64,000 nt of DNA from Acinetobacter sp. CFCC 10889 (GCF_003268395.1 NZ_LQXQ01000024.1:1-64000), one strand, 5' to 3'. Shown: positions 26,217-36,472, counted from the first letter of the stretch. Notes: generated from the letters alone by a model not told the origin. Made by a program: numbers and translations.

Positions 26217-28163
26217 TTAGGATTTATACGGCTTGGCACGACGCAGTTGATGCAATATTGAAACCAATAAATCAATCTCCTCAGTCGTATTATAAAATGC
26301 AAGAGAAGGGCGTACAGTGCGTTCTACACCAAAACGGCGCAAGATTGGTTGCGCACAATGATGTCCTGTACGAACCGCAATGCCGTATTGATTCAGTACT
26401 TTACCCACTTCTTCCGTTTCATAACCTGCGAGGGTAAAAGACATCACACTCGCTTTATTCAACGCAGTGCCGATCAGACGTAAACCTGAAACACTTTGCA
26501 ATGCGTGTTGTCCATACTCAAGCAGATCATGTTCATAACGTGCAATATTATGAATACCGATACTTTCCACATATTCTAATGCTGCACCTAAACCGACTGC
26601 ATCAGCAATGTTTCCTGTGCCTGCCTCAAATTTATTCGGTGCAGGTTGGTAAATCACATTGTCAAAAGTCACGTCCTGAATCATGTTACCGCCACCTTCC
26701 CAAACGGGCATGCTGTCGAGCAATTCGGCTTTGGCATAGACGGCACCGATGCCTGTAGGACCGAAAACTTTGTGCCCTGAAAAGACAAAGAAGTCGGCAT
26801 CAAGTGCGGTGACATTGGTTGGCATATGTGACACAGACTGCGCACCATCAATCAATACACGTACCCCTGCGGCATGCGCCAAGGCAATAATTTCTTGCGT
26901 CGGTGTTACAGTTCCCAAAGCATTGGAGACTTGGGTAATGGCAACCAATTTGGTTTTCGGATTGAGTAGTTTAATAAACTCATCAATGCGAATCTGCCCC
27001 GTATCATCTACAGGAATAACACGTAATTTTGCCCCAGTTTCTTTGGTGAGTTGAAACCACGGCACAATATTGGCATGGTGCTCAAGATTGGATACGATGA
27101 TTTCATCACCTGCACCAATATTTTGCTTACCCCACGATTTTGCAATCAGGTTAATGCCTTCAGTCGTACCACGGACAAAAACAATGTTTTGTGCAGAGGG
27201 TGCACCAATAAAACGGGCGACCACATCACGAGCATGTTCATAAGCATCGCTTGCACGTGCCGCAAGTTCATGCGCTGCACGATGAATGTTGGAATTTTCA
27301 TGTTCATAAAAATATGAAATTCGATCTATCACCGCTTTAGGTTTATGTGTGGTTGCTGCATTATCCAACCAAATTAATGGTTTACCATTCACACGTTCTT
27401 GCAAAATCGGAAAATCACGACGGATCTGCAAAATATCAATCGGTTGATGATTTTGTGCAGTGGCCGGGATTTGCAAATTTTGCTCACGCTGAAACTGTGA
27501 TTGCTCAACACTTGGCGCAGAAGCAAAATAATAGCCCGATTCAGTAGTCGCAGGTTTGTCATTACGATCTTTGAGCAAGCCTTTGAGTTGATGATCATCG
27601 ACAACATGATAGTCATCAAAAGCAAAAGGGTTACGCAATACATCACTTGGCACTGTTGCTTGTAGCGCATCAGGCTTTGGAATGTCTAGAAAGTAATAGG
27701 CAGATTGTCCCTGCGCCGTATTTTGTTGCGATATTGCAGATGCACTTGGTGTTTCTGTTGTAGCAGAAGGCAAGTGAATCCGATTCGATAACGCAGATGG
27801 ATCAGGATTGTGCGCACCGCCAATCACAGGCGCTGAAGATAAAATTCGACGCTCAGGATGATCTGCGGTTGGATCAGCGAATCGTTGTGTCGCACTTGGA
27901 TTCAAGCTGCTTTGTTGCACCACAGCAGGCACACGACCACTCAATGCCGCAATTGGATCTTTCGGCTGTGGTGGATGGCTGATGCCATTGCCCGTTGCAT
28001 GTTCAGGTAAATCCAAATTTAAACCTTGTGCATTCTGCTTGGGCAAAGCAGAGAAAAACTCTGCTGCCAATTGCGTAAGCACAGATTCACTGATCGGTGC
28101 ATCCGCTTGTGCAGATGCTGTATCAGTGGGTAATGAATTACTTGTAAGTGCTTGGATAGTCAT
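26217..28163 (-). CDS. encapsulin-cargo cysteine desulfurase (family 2A)
   Basis: A 648-aa PLP enzyme that takes sulfur from cysteine. The C-terminal SufS-type domain starts near residue 243. It has His362, the PLP lysine Lys465 in SGHKVFGPTG and the persulfide Cys603 in TGHHCAQP. Before it lies a 240-residue Pro/Ala/Ser/Gln-rich extension absent from housekeeping SufS, with repeated YYF motifs at 156-158 and 211-213. Such extensions target the desulfurase into family 2A encapsulin shells. The ATG at 28163 lies inside the end of the shell gene (26-base overlap), which implies translational coupling. Cargo status rests on family knowledge and this arrangement. Confidence 0.92.
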   Translation of the reverse strand: MTIQALTSNSLPTDTASAQADAPISESVLTQLAAEFFSALPKQNAQGLNLDLPEHATGNGISHPPQPKDPIAALSGRVPAVVQQSSLNPSATQRFADPTADHPERRILSSAPVIGGAHNPDPSALSNRIHLPSATTETPSASAISQQNTAQGQSAYYFLDIPKPDALQATVPSDVLRNPFAFDDYHVVDDHQLKGLLKDRNDKPATTESGYYFASAPSVEQSQFQREQNLQIPATAQNHQPIDILQIRRDFPILQERVNGKPLIWLDNAATTHKPKAVIDRISYFYEHENSNIHRAAHELAARASDAYEHARDVVARFIGAPSAQNIVFVRGTTEGINLIAKSWGKQNIGAGDEIIVSNLEHHANIVPWFQLTKETGAKLRVIPVDDTGQIRIDEFIKLLNPKTKLVAITQVSNALGTVTPTQEIIALAHAAGVRVLIDGAQSVSHMPTNVTALDADFFVFSGHKVFGPTGIGAVYAKAELLDSMPVWEGGGNMIQDVTFDNVIYQPAPNKFEAGTGNIADAVGLGAALEYVESIGIHNIARYEHDLLEYGQHALQSVSGLRLIGTALNKASVMSFTLAGYETEEVGKVLNQYGIAVRTGHHCAQPILRRFGVERTVRPSLAFYNTTEEIDLLVSILHQLRRAKPYKS

Positions 28164-29070
28164 GGTATTTATCAACCTCCACGTCTTCAAGTACAGCCAA
28201 AGCATCTTCGGTCAGTACCGCCAAAGAGCAATATAACGAGATCAGATAAGATGCAATTGCATTGCGGTTAATCCCCATGAAGCGTACAGACAAGCCAGGC
28301 GCTTGTTCACCTGCAAGACCTGGCTGGAATAATCCGACCACACCTTGACGTTTTTCACCAACACGTAACAGGATGATTTTAGTTTTACCATCTTCCACAG
28401 GAATTTTATTCGATGGAATCAGTGGAACACCACGCCATGTGATGAACTGAGAACCGAATAGGCTAACGGTTGGAGGTGGCACGCCACGACGGGTACATTC
28501 ACGACCAAACGCAGCAATCGCATCAGGATGAGCAAGGAAGAAGCCCGGTTCTTTCCATACTTTGCGTAGTAAGTCATCAAAATCATCAGGCGTTGGCGCA
28601 CCTGTCAAGGTTGAAAGACGCTGACTATCAGCAACACTTGCCAATAAACCATATTCAGGGTTATTGATCAGTTCGCTTTCCTGACGCTCTTTAATGGTTT
28701 CAATAGTTAAACGTAATTGTTCTTTGATTTGATCATGCGGGCTACTGTACAAATCTGAGACACGGGTATGAATGTCTAAAACCGTTGAAACACCATTGAG
28801 AAAATATTCACGTGGGTTAAGTTCATAGTCCACAAAAGTTTGCGGTAAAGTCGCTTCATCACGTTGTGTACACGCCACCTGAATATCATCAGTATTGCTG
28901 ACTTGGTTGACACGATAAATACCCGCTTCTACAGGTGTCCATTGTAATAAATGTGTTAACCAACGAGGCGTAATCGTCGAAAGCTGAGGAACGGTTTTGG
29001 TTGCATTGGCAAGCTGACGGGCAGCCTGATCACTTAACGATTGGCGGGTCACTTCTTGGTTTTTAGCCAT
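28138..29070 (-). CDS. family 2A encapsulin shell protein
   Basis: A 310-aa shell protein with the HK97-type fold of family 2A encapsulins (SrpI-like). Recognisable are the extended N-terminal arm, the QLRLTIETIKERQE helix, the NNPEYGLL segment and the VGLFQPGLAGEQAPGLSVRFMGI region near the C-terminus. It assembles into an icosahedral compartment that encloses the cysteine desulfurase encoded just downstream. In Acinetobacter baumannii a homologous shell with this cargo has been shown to store elemental sulfur. It is not a phage capsid gene here: no portal, terminase or tail genes are near. Confidence 0.93.
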   Translation of the reverse strand: MAKNQEVTRQSLSDQAARQLANATKTVPQLSTITPRWLTHLLQWTPVEAGIYRVNQVSNTDDIQVACTQRDEATLPQTFVDYELNPREYFLNGVSTVLDIHTRVSDLYSSPHDQIKEQLRLTIETIKERQESELINNPEYGLLASVADSQRLSTLTGAPTPDDFDDLLRKVWKEPGFFLAHPDAIAAFGRECTRRGVPPPTVSLFGSQFITWRGVPLIPSNKIPVEDGKTKIILLRVGEKRQGVVGLFQPGLAGEQAPGLSVRFMGINRNAIASYLISLYCSLAVLTEDALAVLEDVEVDKYHDYPSTYK

Positions 29071-29313
29071 GATAAATCCTGATGTATGTGTAAATAAATT
29101 TGTTTTTTAATAAGTATGAAAGTGTAGAACGCGGTGTTTTTCGATACTCCTTTGTACATGTTTGAATGAAAGTTGATATTTATTTTCATTTTTTAAAATA
29201 TATGGATGCTAAAATAATTTATTGGATTTACTCCACAATATCCTCCAATTTTTTATGATTAAAAAATGAAATTTTGTGAAGTAAAAAGCTAAACTTATTC
29301 CAAAAAATGAAAA

Positions 29314-29802
29314 TTATTCTTGTCGCCAAGGCAATTGGTGAAAACGCCAACCATTAAAAGCGCCACGATGATTGTCTTCATCTAAATCACCTTCAAAGCC
29401 TTGTTCAATGTTGTAAATATTTTCAAAGCCTGCATTAAACGCCACATTTGCCGCCGCAGCCGAACGCTTACCACTACGGCATAAAAGTAGAATCACTTTG
29501 TCTTTACCGACTTTTGTTTCGAGTTCTTTGGCAAAACGAGGATTCCGATTCAGCGCTGTGCCTGTCGCCCATGGAATGTGAATGGTGTCTTCGACATAGC
29601 CCACAAATTTACGTTCTTCATTGGTACGTACATCCACAATCACCGCATGATCTGCCTGAAATAAAGCCCAAGCTTCATGTGGCAAAACAGTGCCAGTAAA
29701 TTCAAGATAATGATCTTCAACTCGTTGTTTTGCATCGGTAAAGATTTGCTGAATCTTATTGTCATCCAATTTTGGAAGTTCAATCTTAGTTGCACTATTC
29801 AT
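29314..29802 (-). CDS. rhodanese-domain sulfurtransferase
   Basis: A 162-aa single-domain rhodanese. The active-site loop CRSGKRS has catalytic Cys108, and the IVDVRTNEERKFVGYVEDTIHIPWA region is typical. It would accept or pass on persulfide sulfur. It lies 243 bases upstream of the encapsulin gene on the same strand, the place of the rhodanese in many family 2A encapsulin loci. The ATG at 29802 has an AGGTG ribosome site; a TTG six codons upstream is the alternative. Whether it works inside or outside the shell is not visible. Confidence 0.9.
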   Translation of the reverse strand: MNSATKIELPKLDDNKIQQIFTDAKQRVEDHYLEFTGTVLPHEAWALFQADHAVIVDVRTNEERKFVGYVEDTIHIPWATGTALNRNPRFAKELETKVGKDKVILLLCRSGKRSAAAANVAFNAGFENIYNIEQGFEGDLDEDNHRGAFNGWRFHQLPWRQE

Positions 29803-30174
29803 GTTACACACCTGAATCAAATCCTGAATAAAGCAGTTTTTAAGCTAAGCTTTACAGAATTTGAAATAATCTATTAGAGAAGTTGATATTAAATATAATG
29901 ATTTTTTATATTCTGAAAATGAATAAAAATTGAATTGCTTATTCTTATTTGAGGAAAAGAAGTTTTTATGATTCTGAATTAGATATAGCGCTGTATTTAA
30001 TCATGGCATCGACTGCATCTGTGACTAAATGCAAAATTCAGATATGGATATATCAACAATGTTTATCTAAAACTTGGTAAATAAAATAATATTCTCTACA
30101 AGATTTGAATAAAGAATATTGAATTTAATATTTTATTCATATAATGATAAAAGAAATCTCATGCAGGCAATCTA
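29803..30174. other. divergent regulatory region rhodanese/serine acetyltransferase
   Basis: About 370 AT-rich bases between the divergent rhodanese and serine acetyltransferase genes, which must hold both promoters. I see no strong palindrome or riboswitch, so the regulator (a CysB type would be expected for sulfur genes) cannot be placed. Confidence 0.4.
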
Positions 30175-31083
30175 ATGACCCAATGGAACATTCAAAATAT
30201 CGTCACAGAGTTACAGCAAGCGCGTAATGAATGGCGTACACAGCAGAAAAGTCTAAAAGATTTTGGTGGGCGAGAGTTGCCTTCAAAAGAAGAAATTAAA
30301 AAAATCATGAATGATCTGTGTGGGATTTTATTTCCAATGCGCTTGGGACCTCATGACTTACGTCAGCAAAGTGAAAATTTCTATATTGCACATACACTTG
30401 AGAAAACATTATATGCTTTGCGAGAGCAGGTGAAGTTAAACCTGAGCTATGATTATAAATATAAAAAACAACAGGAAAATGCTGAAACTGCGGATATTCT
30501 TGCACAAAGTTTAGTGACTGAATTTGCTGAAAAATTACCTGAGCTACGCCGTATTTTGGATACGGATGTGATTGCAGCCTACGAGGGTGACCCTGCGGCA
30601 CGAAGTGTAGATGAGGTTTTGTTGTGCTATCCGGGCATACTCGCCATTATTTATCATCGGATTGCGCACGAGTTTTATAAAAAAGATTTGCCATTATTGG
30701 CTCGTTTGATTGCTGAAATTGCGCATTCTAAAACAGGGATTGATATTCATCCCGGTGCGCAGGTCGATCAGGGCTTTTTCATTGATCATGGCACAGGTGT
30801 AGTGATTGGTGAAACCTGTGTGATTGGTAAGAATGTCCGTATTTATCAAGCAGTCACTTTGGGTGCAAAGCGTTTTGAGGTGGATGATGCAGGGCGTTTA
30901 CAAAAGGAATATGCACGTCATCCGATTGTTGAGGATAATGTGGTGATCTATGCAGGGGCAACGATTTTAGGTCGTATCACCATTGGGCAAGGTGCGATTA
31001 TTGGCGGAAATGTGTGGATTACCCAAAGTGTACCTGCCAATAGCGCTGTGTCACAAAGTTCTGCAACCAAATCGCAGGTTTAG
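30175..31083 (+). CDS. cysE: serine O-acetyltransferase, EpsC type
   Basis: A 302-aa enzyme that acetylates serine to O-acetylserine, the committed step of cysteine synthesis. The C-terminal left-handed beta-helix shows hexapeptide repeats (IDIHPGAQVDQGFFIDHGTG, VVIGETCVIG), and the longer N-terminal helical domain is that of the EpsC class rather than enteric CysE. It is divergent from the rhodanese-encapsulin-desulfurase operon. Serine acetyltransferases recur in such loci, consistent with making the cysteine from which the cargo enzyme draws sulfur. Sensitivity to cysteine feedback cannot be judged here. Confidence 0.9.
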   Translation: MTQWNIQNIVTELQQARNEWRTQQKSLKDFGGRELPSKEEIKKIMNDLCGILFPMRLGPHDLRQQSENFYIAHTLEKTLYALREQVKLNLSYDYKYKKQQENAETADILAQSLVTEFAEKLPELRRILDTDVIAAYEGDPAARSVDEVLLCYPGILAIIYHRIAHEFYKKDLPLLARLIAEIAHSKTGIDIHPGAQVDQGFFIDHGTGVVIGETCVIGKNVRIYQAVTLGAKRFEVDDAGRLQKEYARHPIVEDNVVIYAGATILGRITIGQGAIIGGNVWITQSVPANSAVSQSSATKSQV

Positions 31084-31111
31084 TTGTATATAAATTTAAG
31101 ATGAATGAGTG

Positions 31112-31146
31112 AGGCTGATCAAATGGCAATATTTGTTCAGCCTTTT
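31112..31146 (+). terminator. terminator of the serine acetyltransferase gene
   Basis: Stem AGGCTGATCAAAT/ATTTGTTCAGCCT with one mismatch, followed by TTTT, 30 bases after the stop. Confidence 0.75.
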
Positions 31147-31373
31147 ATAAATTCACGTTTAATGAATATTAACATTTTTCAGATTCTAAAATTGTCCAAT
31201 AAGGCTTAGTCTAAATACTAAGTTGATCAATAATATAAGGACATTTCAAAACATATATTTTTCTAAAGTACTGACTTGAAAAAAGTTGAATCAGCACAGA
31301 TATTAATACTGAAATCTATTCTGACTGAAATGGTAAGTTTTTGAAAAATATGTAAAATAATTTAATTTGTCTA

Positions 31374-31401
31374 TTGAAATCCGACCAAGCGTTCCCATTT
31401 A
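31374..31401 (+). promoter_or_regulatory. sigma-32 (heat shock) promoter of clpB
   Basis: TTGAAA (31374-31379) and CCCATTTA (31394-31401) separated by 14 bases match the RpoH elements CTTGAAA and CCCCATNT. The -10 ends 38 bases before the clpB start. Confidence 0.75.
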
Positions 31402-31439
31402 TTATTCAAGTACAAAATTTGTTGTGAGGAATAACAAGA

Positions 31440-34019
31440 ATGCGATTTGAAAAATTTACCAACCGCCTACAGCAAGCCTTATCAGATGCCCAATCTTTAG
31501 CGATGGGGAATGACAATACCGCGATTGAGGGTATTCACATTCTTTCCGCTTTATTGGAAGAGCCATCGAATCTGAGTTTATTGCAACAGTCAGGTGCAAA
31601 TCTTCCTGAGCTGAAAACGAAGCTGCAAAAGGCAATTAACGATGCACCGAAAATCGGAACACCGACAGGGGATATTAACCTTAATCCTGAAGCGGTTCGT
31701 GCGCTTAACTTAGCAGACAGTTATGCACAAAAGGCAGGTGATGAGTTTTTATCGACCGATTGGGTGATTTTGGCACTTGCTGAAACAGGTGCGACCAAAA
31801 CATTATTCACAAGCGTAGGTGTGACGACAGACAAACTGCGCAAAGCGATTGAAAATATACGAGGTGGTGAGCAAGTGATGGCGAATAATCATGAAGATCA
31901 ACGTGATTCGTTAAATAAATATACCGTTGACCTGACTGAACGAGCATTGTCAGGCAAGCTTGACCCTGTGATTGGTCGTGATGAAGAAATTCGCCGTACC
32001 ATTCAGGTTTTATCACGCCGTACCAAAAATAACCCTGTGTTGATTGGTGAACCGGGTGTGGGTAAAACTGCGATTGTTGAAGGTTTAGCACAGCGTATTG
32101 TCAACGGTGAAGTGCCTGAAAGCCTGAAAGGAAAACGTGTTCTTTCACTTGATTTAGGTTCTTTACTTGCAGGTGCAAAATACCGTGGTGAATTCGAAGA
32201 ACGTCTAAAAGCGGTTCTGAAAGATTTAGCTAAATATGATGGTGAAATCATCCTGTTCATTGATGAGTTACATACACTTGTGGGTGCAGGTAAAGGCGAC
32301 GGTGCAATGGATGCGGGCAATATGCTCAAACCTGCATTGGCACGTGGTGAATTGCGCTGTGTCGGTGCAACGACTTTAGATGAATATCGTCAGTTCATTG
32401 AAAAAGATGCGGCACTTGAGCGTCGTTTCCAAAAAGTTTTGGTCGATGAACCAAGTGTGGAAGATACCATTGCAATTTTACGTGGTTTAAAAGACAAATA
32501 TGCAACGCATCATGGTGTACAGATTTTGGACTCAGCGATTATTGCAGCAGCGAAAATGTCGCATCGTTACATTACAGATCGCCAGTTACCTGATAAAGCG
32601 ATTGATTTGATTGATGAAGCTGCATCACGGATCAAAATGGAAATTGACTCAAAACCTGAGCCATTAGACCGTTTGGATCGTCGCTTAATTCAATTGAAAA
32701 TGCAGTTGGAAGCGGTAAAAAAAGATGCGGATTCTGTATCCAAAGCTGAAGTTGAACATCTCGAAAAACAAATCGAAGAAGTTCAAAAAGAGTATAGCGA
32801 TCTTGAAGAAGTGTGGATTGCTGAAAAACGCTTAGTCGATGGTACTAATCAGGCACAAGTTGAGTTGGATAAAGCCCGTACAGCCTTTGAAAAAGCACAA
32901 CGTGAAGGTGATTTGGCAGAAGCAAGCCGTTTGCAATATGGCGTGATTCCTGAGTTGCAAAAACGCTTGAATGAAGAAGAAGTTGCGGAAACCAATGAAG
33001 AACCGAAACTGATTCGTACCAAAGTCACTGAAAATGAAATTGCGGAAGTCGTGAGTGCTGCAACAGGGATTCCTGTCTCGAAAATGCTGCAAGGTGAACG
33101 TGAGAAACTTCTTCACATGGAAGAATTCTTACATAACCGTGTGGTTGGTCAGGACGAAGCTGTGGTTGCGGTGTCGAATGCAGTGCGTCGTTCACGTGCA
33201 GGATTATCTGATCCGAACCGTCCAAGTGGTTCATTCTTATTCCTTGGACCAACAGGTGTGGGTAAAACTGAATTGACCAAAGCCTTGGGTAATTTCTTAT
33301 TCGACAGTGATGATGCGATTATCCGTATCGATATGTCTGAATTCATGGAAAAACACTCAGTCAGTCGTTTGGTGGGTGCGCCTCCGGGTTATGTGGGCTA
33401 TGAAGAAGGTGGTGTACTGACTGAAGCGGTACGTCGTAAACCCTACAGTATTGTATTGTTTGATGAAGTTGAGAAAGCGCATCCTGATGTATTCAATATT
33501 CTCTTACAAGTGTTGGATGATGGTCGCTTGACGGATTCACAAGGTCGATTGATTGACTTTAAAAATACCGTGATTGTGATGACATCGAACTTAGGTTCAA
33601 GTGATGTTCGTGAGCTTGGCGAAGGTGCGACGGATGAAGAAGTTCGTGCGGTGGTAATGGGTGCGGTATCGCAACATTTCCGTCCTGAATTTATCAACCG
33701 TATTGATGAGTTAGTTGTATTCCACTCATTGAAAAAATCGCAGATTCGTGGCATTGCCGATATTCAATTGGATCGTTTACGTTCTCGTTTAGCTGAACGT
33801 GACATTGGATTGAAAGTTGATGATCAGGCTTTTGATATTCTGATTGATGCTGGTTTTGATCCTGTTTACGGTGCGCGTCCATTGAAACGTGCGATCCAGC
33901 AACAGATCGAAAATACTTTGGCGCAACGGATCTTGGCAGGTGATTTTACTGCGGGCGATACAGTTTTAATCAGTGCTGAAGATGGCCATCTTGATTTTGG
34001 GAAACTGAAATTGAGTTAA
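31440..34019 (+). CDS. clpB: ATP-dependent disaggregase ClpB
   Basis: An 859-aa Hsp100 chaperone that, with DnaK, threads and rescues aggregated proteins. It has the N-terminal Clp repeats, a first AAA+ domain with Walker A GEPGVGKT near 205, and the long coiled-coil middle domain (about 410-525) that distinguishes ClpB from ClpA and ClpC. A second AAA+ domain follows with GPTGVGKT near 604. There is no IGF loop for ClpP, as expected. It is monocistronic, with a heat-shock promoter upstream and a strong terminator downstream. Confidence 0.96.
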   Translation: MRFEKFTNRLQQALSDAQSLAMGNDNTAIEGIHILSALLEEPSNLSLLQQSGANLPELKTKLQKAINDAPKIGTPTGDINLNPEAVRALNLADSYAQKAGDEFLSTDWVILALAETGATKTLFTSVGVTTDKLRKAIENIRGGEQVMANNHEDQRDSLNKYTVDLTERALSGKLDPVIGRDEEIRRTIQVLSRRTKNNPVLIGEPGVGKTAIVEGLAQRIVNGEVPESLKGKRVLSLDLGSLLAGAKYRGEFEERLKAVLKDLAKYDGEIILFIDELHTLVGAGKGDGAMDAGNMLKPALARGELRCVGATTLDEYRQFIEKDAALERRFQKVLVDEPSVEDTIAILRGLKDKYATHHGVQILDSAIIAAAKMSHRYITDRQLPDKAIDLIDEAASRIKMEIDSKPEPLDRLDRRLIQLKMQLEAVKKDADSVSKAEVEHLEKQIEEVQKEYSDLEEVWIAEKRLVDGTNQAQVELDKARTAFEKAQREGDLAEASRLQYGVIPELQKRLNEEEVAETNEEPKLIRTKVTENEIAEVVSAATGIPVSKMLQGEREKLLHMEEFLHNRVVGQDEAVVAVSNAVRRSRAGLSDPNRPSGSFLFLGPTGVGKTELTKALGNFLFDSDDAIIRIDMSEFMEKHSVSRLVGAPPGYVGYEEGGVLTEAVRRKPYSIVLFDEVEKAHPDVFNILLQVLDDGRLTDSQGRLIDFKNTVIVMTSNLGSSDVRELGEGATDEEVRAVVMGAVSQHFRPEFINRIDELVVFHSLKKSQIRGIADIQLDRLRSRLAERDIGLKVDDQAFDILIDAGFDPVYGARPLKRAIQQQIENTLAQRILAGDFTAGDTVLISAEDGHLDFGKLKLS

Positions 34020-34043
34020 TGACGTCGTTATTCTCTGAACATG

Positions 34044-34087
34044 CAATAAAAAAGCCAATCACTTTCGGGTGATTGGCTTTTTTATTG
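34044..34087 (+). terminator. terminator of clpB
   Basis: Perfect 19-bp stem from CAATAAAAAAGCCAATCAC with a six-base TTTCGG loop, 24 bases after the clpB stop. One of the strongest hairpins in the window. Confidence 0.9.
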
Positions 34088-34140
34088 CTGCTGATTTAAT
34101 TTTTAACTTGTTATGGAATGACTGCTACATCGAATTTTTG

Positions 34141-34518
34141 TTAAGTTTTTATTTTTCCTAAAATATAGAATAATTCAAGTATGATCATGATAGGTGTCGT
34201 GATAAAAAGTAACAGTCGTATGATCAAGTAAAGAAAAATCATTAAAAAAGAATTTAAAGTGAATTTAGGAAAATCATGTGTGAAAATGATAAAGAATATG
34301 GAGAGTGTGAAAGATGAAATTATGATTGCTAGAAAAGCTCTCATTGAATAGAGTCTAATTTTTTTCATTAGATAAAACAGAATATTAGAGAAAATTATTA
34401 CACTGATTATAAATAAAAAAACATGCTGTATGATGATATGTCTATGCAAATAGTCATAGCTATAAATAAAACCAAGAACAAGTTGTATATTAACTAAAAT
34501 CCACGCTATTTTTTTCAT
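34141..34518 (-). CDS. hypothetical membrane protein, 125 aa
   Basis: A 125-aa very hydrophobic protein with about four membrane helices (roughly 5-22, 30-52, 60-80 and 88-118) and few charged residues. No family is recognised. The local sequence is unusually AT-rich even for this genome and there is no good ribosome site before the ATG, so weak expression or a recent origin is possible. It lies between clpB and trmB with its own spacers. Real-gene status is moderately supported. Confidence 0.5.
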   Translation of the reverse strand: MKKIAWILVNIQLVLGFIYSYDYLHRHIIIQHVFLFIISVIIFSNILFYLMKKIRLYSMRAFLAIIISSFTLSIFFIIFTHDFPKFTLNSFLMIFLYLIIRLLLFITTPIMIILELFYILGKIKT

Positions 34519-34628
34519 ATAAAATTTATTTTTTAAATTTTTTATGTGGGCTTGATTCTTATTTAATCATGTAATGTTTATAAAATCAGTCGCTATTTGA
34601 ATATGTATAATGAAGTCATACAAAAAAT

Positions 34629-34660
34629 AAAAAAGCCAAATCATCTGATTTGGCTTTTTT
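34629..34660 (-). terminator. terminator of trmB
   Basis: Stem AAAAAAGCCAAATCA/TGATTTGGCTTTTTT with a two-base loop, 15 bases past the trmB stop on the minus strand. Confidence 0.85.
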
Positions 34661-34674
34661 CGAGATCTTAAAAT

Positions 34675-35391
34675 TTAGTTGATTTTCTTGAAAATAAAAT
34701 CATTAATTTTGTGACCCGCTTCGATACCACGACGTTCAAATTTGGTTTGTGGACGCCATTCAGGGCGAGGATAGCTATTGCCTTTGCCTGCAAGATTTTC
34801 TAAACGTGGACGATTATCTAACACATCAAGCATCCACTCAGCATATGGTTCCCAATCCGTTGCAGCATGGAATGTACCGCCGATTTCCAATTTTTCTTCA
34901 ACCAATGGCATACGATCATGAGAAACAAAGCGACGTTTAAAATGACGTTTCTTTTGCCAAGGGTCTGGGAAATATAACTGTATGGTGTTAATACTGTTAT
35001 CAGGCATTTCACGTAAAACTTGGATCGCATCAGCATCTAAAACACGTAAGTTTTTAACTTCAGCGACACCTGCTTCGTAAACGCATTGTGCAATACCAGG
35101 AATATGAACTTCGATTCCAACAAAGTTACGCTCAGGATTAGCCTTTGCCATAAGTACTAATGAACGTCCCATGCCAAAACCGATTTCTACAGTTAGAGGA
35201 CGTTCAGGGTGTTCAAAATGCTGACGTAAGTCGCCTACAGGATATTCCAAAATCATTTCACGATGTTGTTCAAGCGCAGTCGTTTGTGAAGTATTTAGAG
35301 GTGAAGATCTACGCATGAATGTCACAATTTCACGGTGTTCTTGCAAATTATCCAAGTCTACAACTTGCACTTCAATTTGATCGTTCGACAT
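34675..35391 (-). CDS. trmB: tRNA (guanine-N7)-methyltransferase
   Basis: A 238-aa SAM-dependent enzyme that makes m7G46 in the variable loop of tRNAs. The SAM site VEIGFGMGRSLVLMA and the catalytic region LYFPDPWQKKRHFKRR with the conserved Asp are intact, and the C-terminal TKFERRG motif is present. It is cytosolic and transcribed alone, 127 bases downstream of the rnz end on the same strand. Confidence 0.95.
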   Translation of the reverse strand: MSNDQIEVQVVDLDNLQEHREIVTFMRRSSPLNTSQTTALEQHREMILEYPVGDLRQHFEHPERPLTVEIGFGMGRSLVLMAKANPERNFVGIEVHIPGIAQCVYEAGVAEVKNLRVLDADAIQVLREMPDNSINTIQLYFPDPWQKKRHFKRRFVSHDRMPLVEEKLEIGGTFHAATDWEPYAEWMLDVLDNRPRLENLAGKGNSYPRPEWRPQTKFERRGIEAGHKINDFIFKKIN

Positions 35392-35518
35392 AAGTTCGCG
35401 GATTACTAAAAATTCAAAAAGCGTATTTTAAGTCCTCTACTTATCAAGTCAAACTTTTTTGTCATTTCCCATGCTGAAATGCTGAGATTTAAAAAAGTAA
35501 AAGGGAATGGCATGTAAC

Positions 35519-36472
35519 TTAAACAGCTTTGAGTTGCCCTAAAGCATCCAATTCAAACACTTTTAAATCCTCAGCCATAAACAGTTGCCCTGTATAAGAG
35601 TGTTTGGCTTCTTGTTCTAACAAGGCGATCTCTTTTGCATCATGATAACGTGGGCTAAAGTGCGTCAAAATCAAATTGGGTAAATTAACTGATTCAGAAA
35701 ATTCTGCGACCATTTTCGCTGAACTGTGCATCGGGTTTGCACCAACTTTTTCTAAAGTTTCCTGCGTATAGGTACTTTCGTGGATGAGCAAATCTGCATT
35801 TTCACAAGCTTGATGTAATAATTCAGGTTGATCATTATCCCCTGAAACAATGGCTTTGACCTGTTGGGTGGTGATTTCAACAAAATCCTGTGCTTGTAAA
35901 GTTTCACCATTCCATTCGATATTTTTGCCTTGTTGTAAATCGCCCCACAGTTTACCTTTAGGAATAGACAAAGCATTTAAAGCATCGACATTTAGCTTTT
36001 TCTGTTGTTGTATGACTTCAATGGCAAAAGCATAGCTCGCCACCCGATGATGCAAAGTATGGGCTGAAATGGTGAGTTCAGGATTAATCTGAATCGGCGC
36101 ATTTATCGTTGCGACATCAATAAAATGGATTTCATAGGGTAAATAAAGCTCAGTCAGTTGCATTGAACTTGCAAGCCAAGCCTGAATTTCTTTCGGTGCA
36201 ATCAGTGTCAGTGTGTCTTTACGTCCATTCATGCCTGCACTTGCGAGTAGACCAAGTAAACCATAGCAATGATCGCCGTGTACATGGGTAATGCAAATGG
36301 CTTTTAAATTTTGCAAAGTCAGATGGGTCTGTTGAATACGATGCTGTGTGCCTTCGCCTGCATCAATCAAGATCCAATCTTTATTTTTGCTGTGTCGTAC
36401 GGCTAAACCTGACACGTTGCGGGTCAGCGAGGGTACACCTGAAGATGTCCCTAAAAATGTAAACTGTAACAT
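35519..36472 (-). CDS. rnz: ribonuclease Z
   Basis: A 317-aa zinc endonuclease of the metallo-beta-lactamase fold that trims tRNA 3' trailers. The metal motif THVHGDH has His63, His65, Asp67 and His68, with later ligands in SGDNDQP and LTHFSPRYH. Length fits the short bacterial form. It is on the same strand as trmB, another tRNA maturation gene, though separate transcripts are likely. Confidence 0.93.
   Translation of the reverse strand: MLQFTFLGTSSGVPSLTRNVSGLAVRHSKNKDWILIDAGEGTQHRIQQTHLTLQNLKAICITHVHGDHCYGLLGLLASAGMNGRKDTLTLIAPKEIQAWLASSMQLTELYLPYEIHFIDVATINAPIQINPELTISAHTLHHRVASYAFAIEVIQQQKKLNVDALNALSIPKGKLWGDLQQGKNIEWNGETLQAQDFVEITTQQVKAIVSGDNDQPELLHQACENADLLIHESTYTQETLEKVGANPMHSSAKMVAEFSESVNLPNLILTHFSPRYHDAKEIALLEQEAKHSYTGQLFMAEDLKVFELDALGQLKAV

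Noticed and set aside
28138..29070. Encapsulin shell as a prophage major capsid gene
   Set aside because: The HK97-type fold is shared, but no portal, protease, terminase or tail genes flank it and the neighbours are sulfur-metabolism genes.
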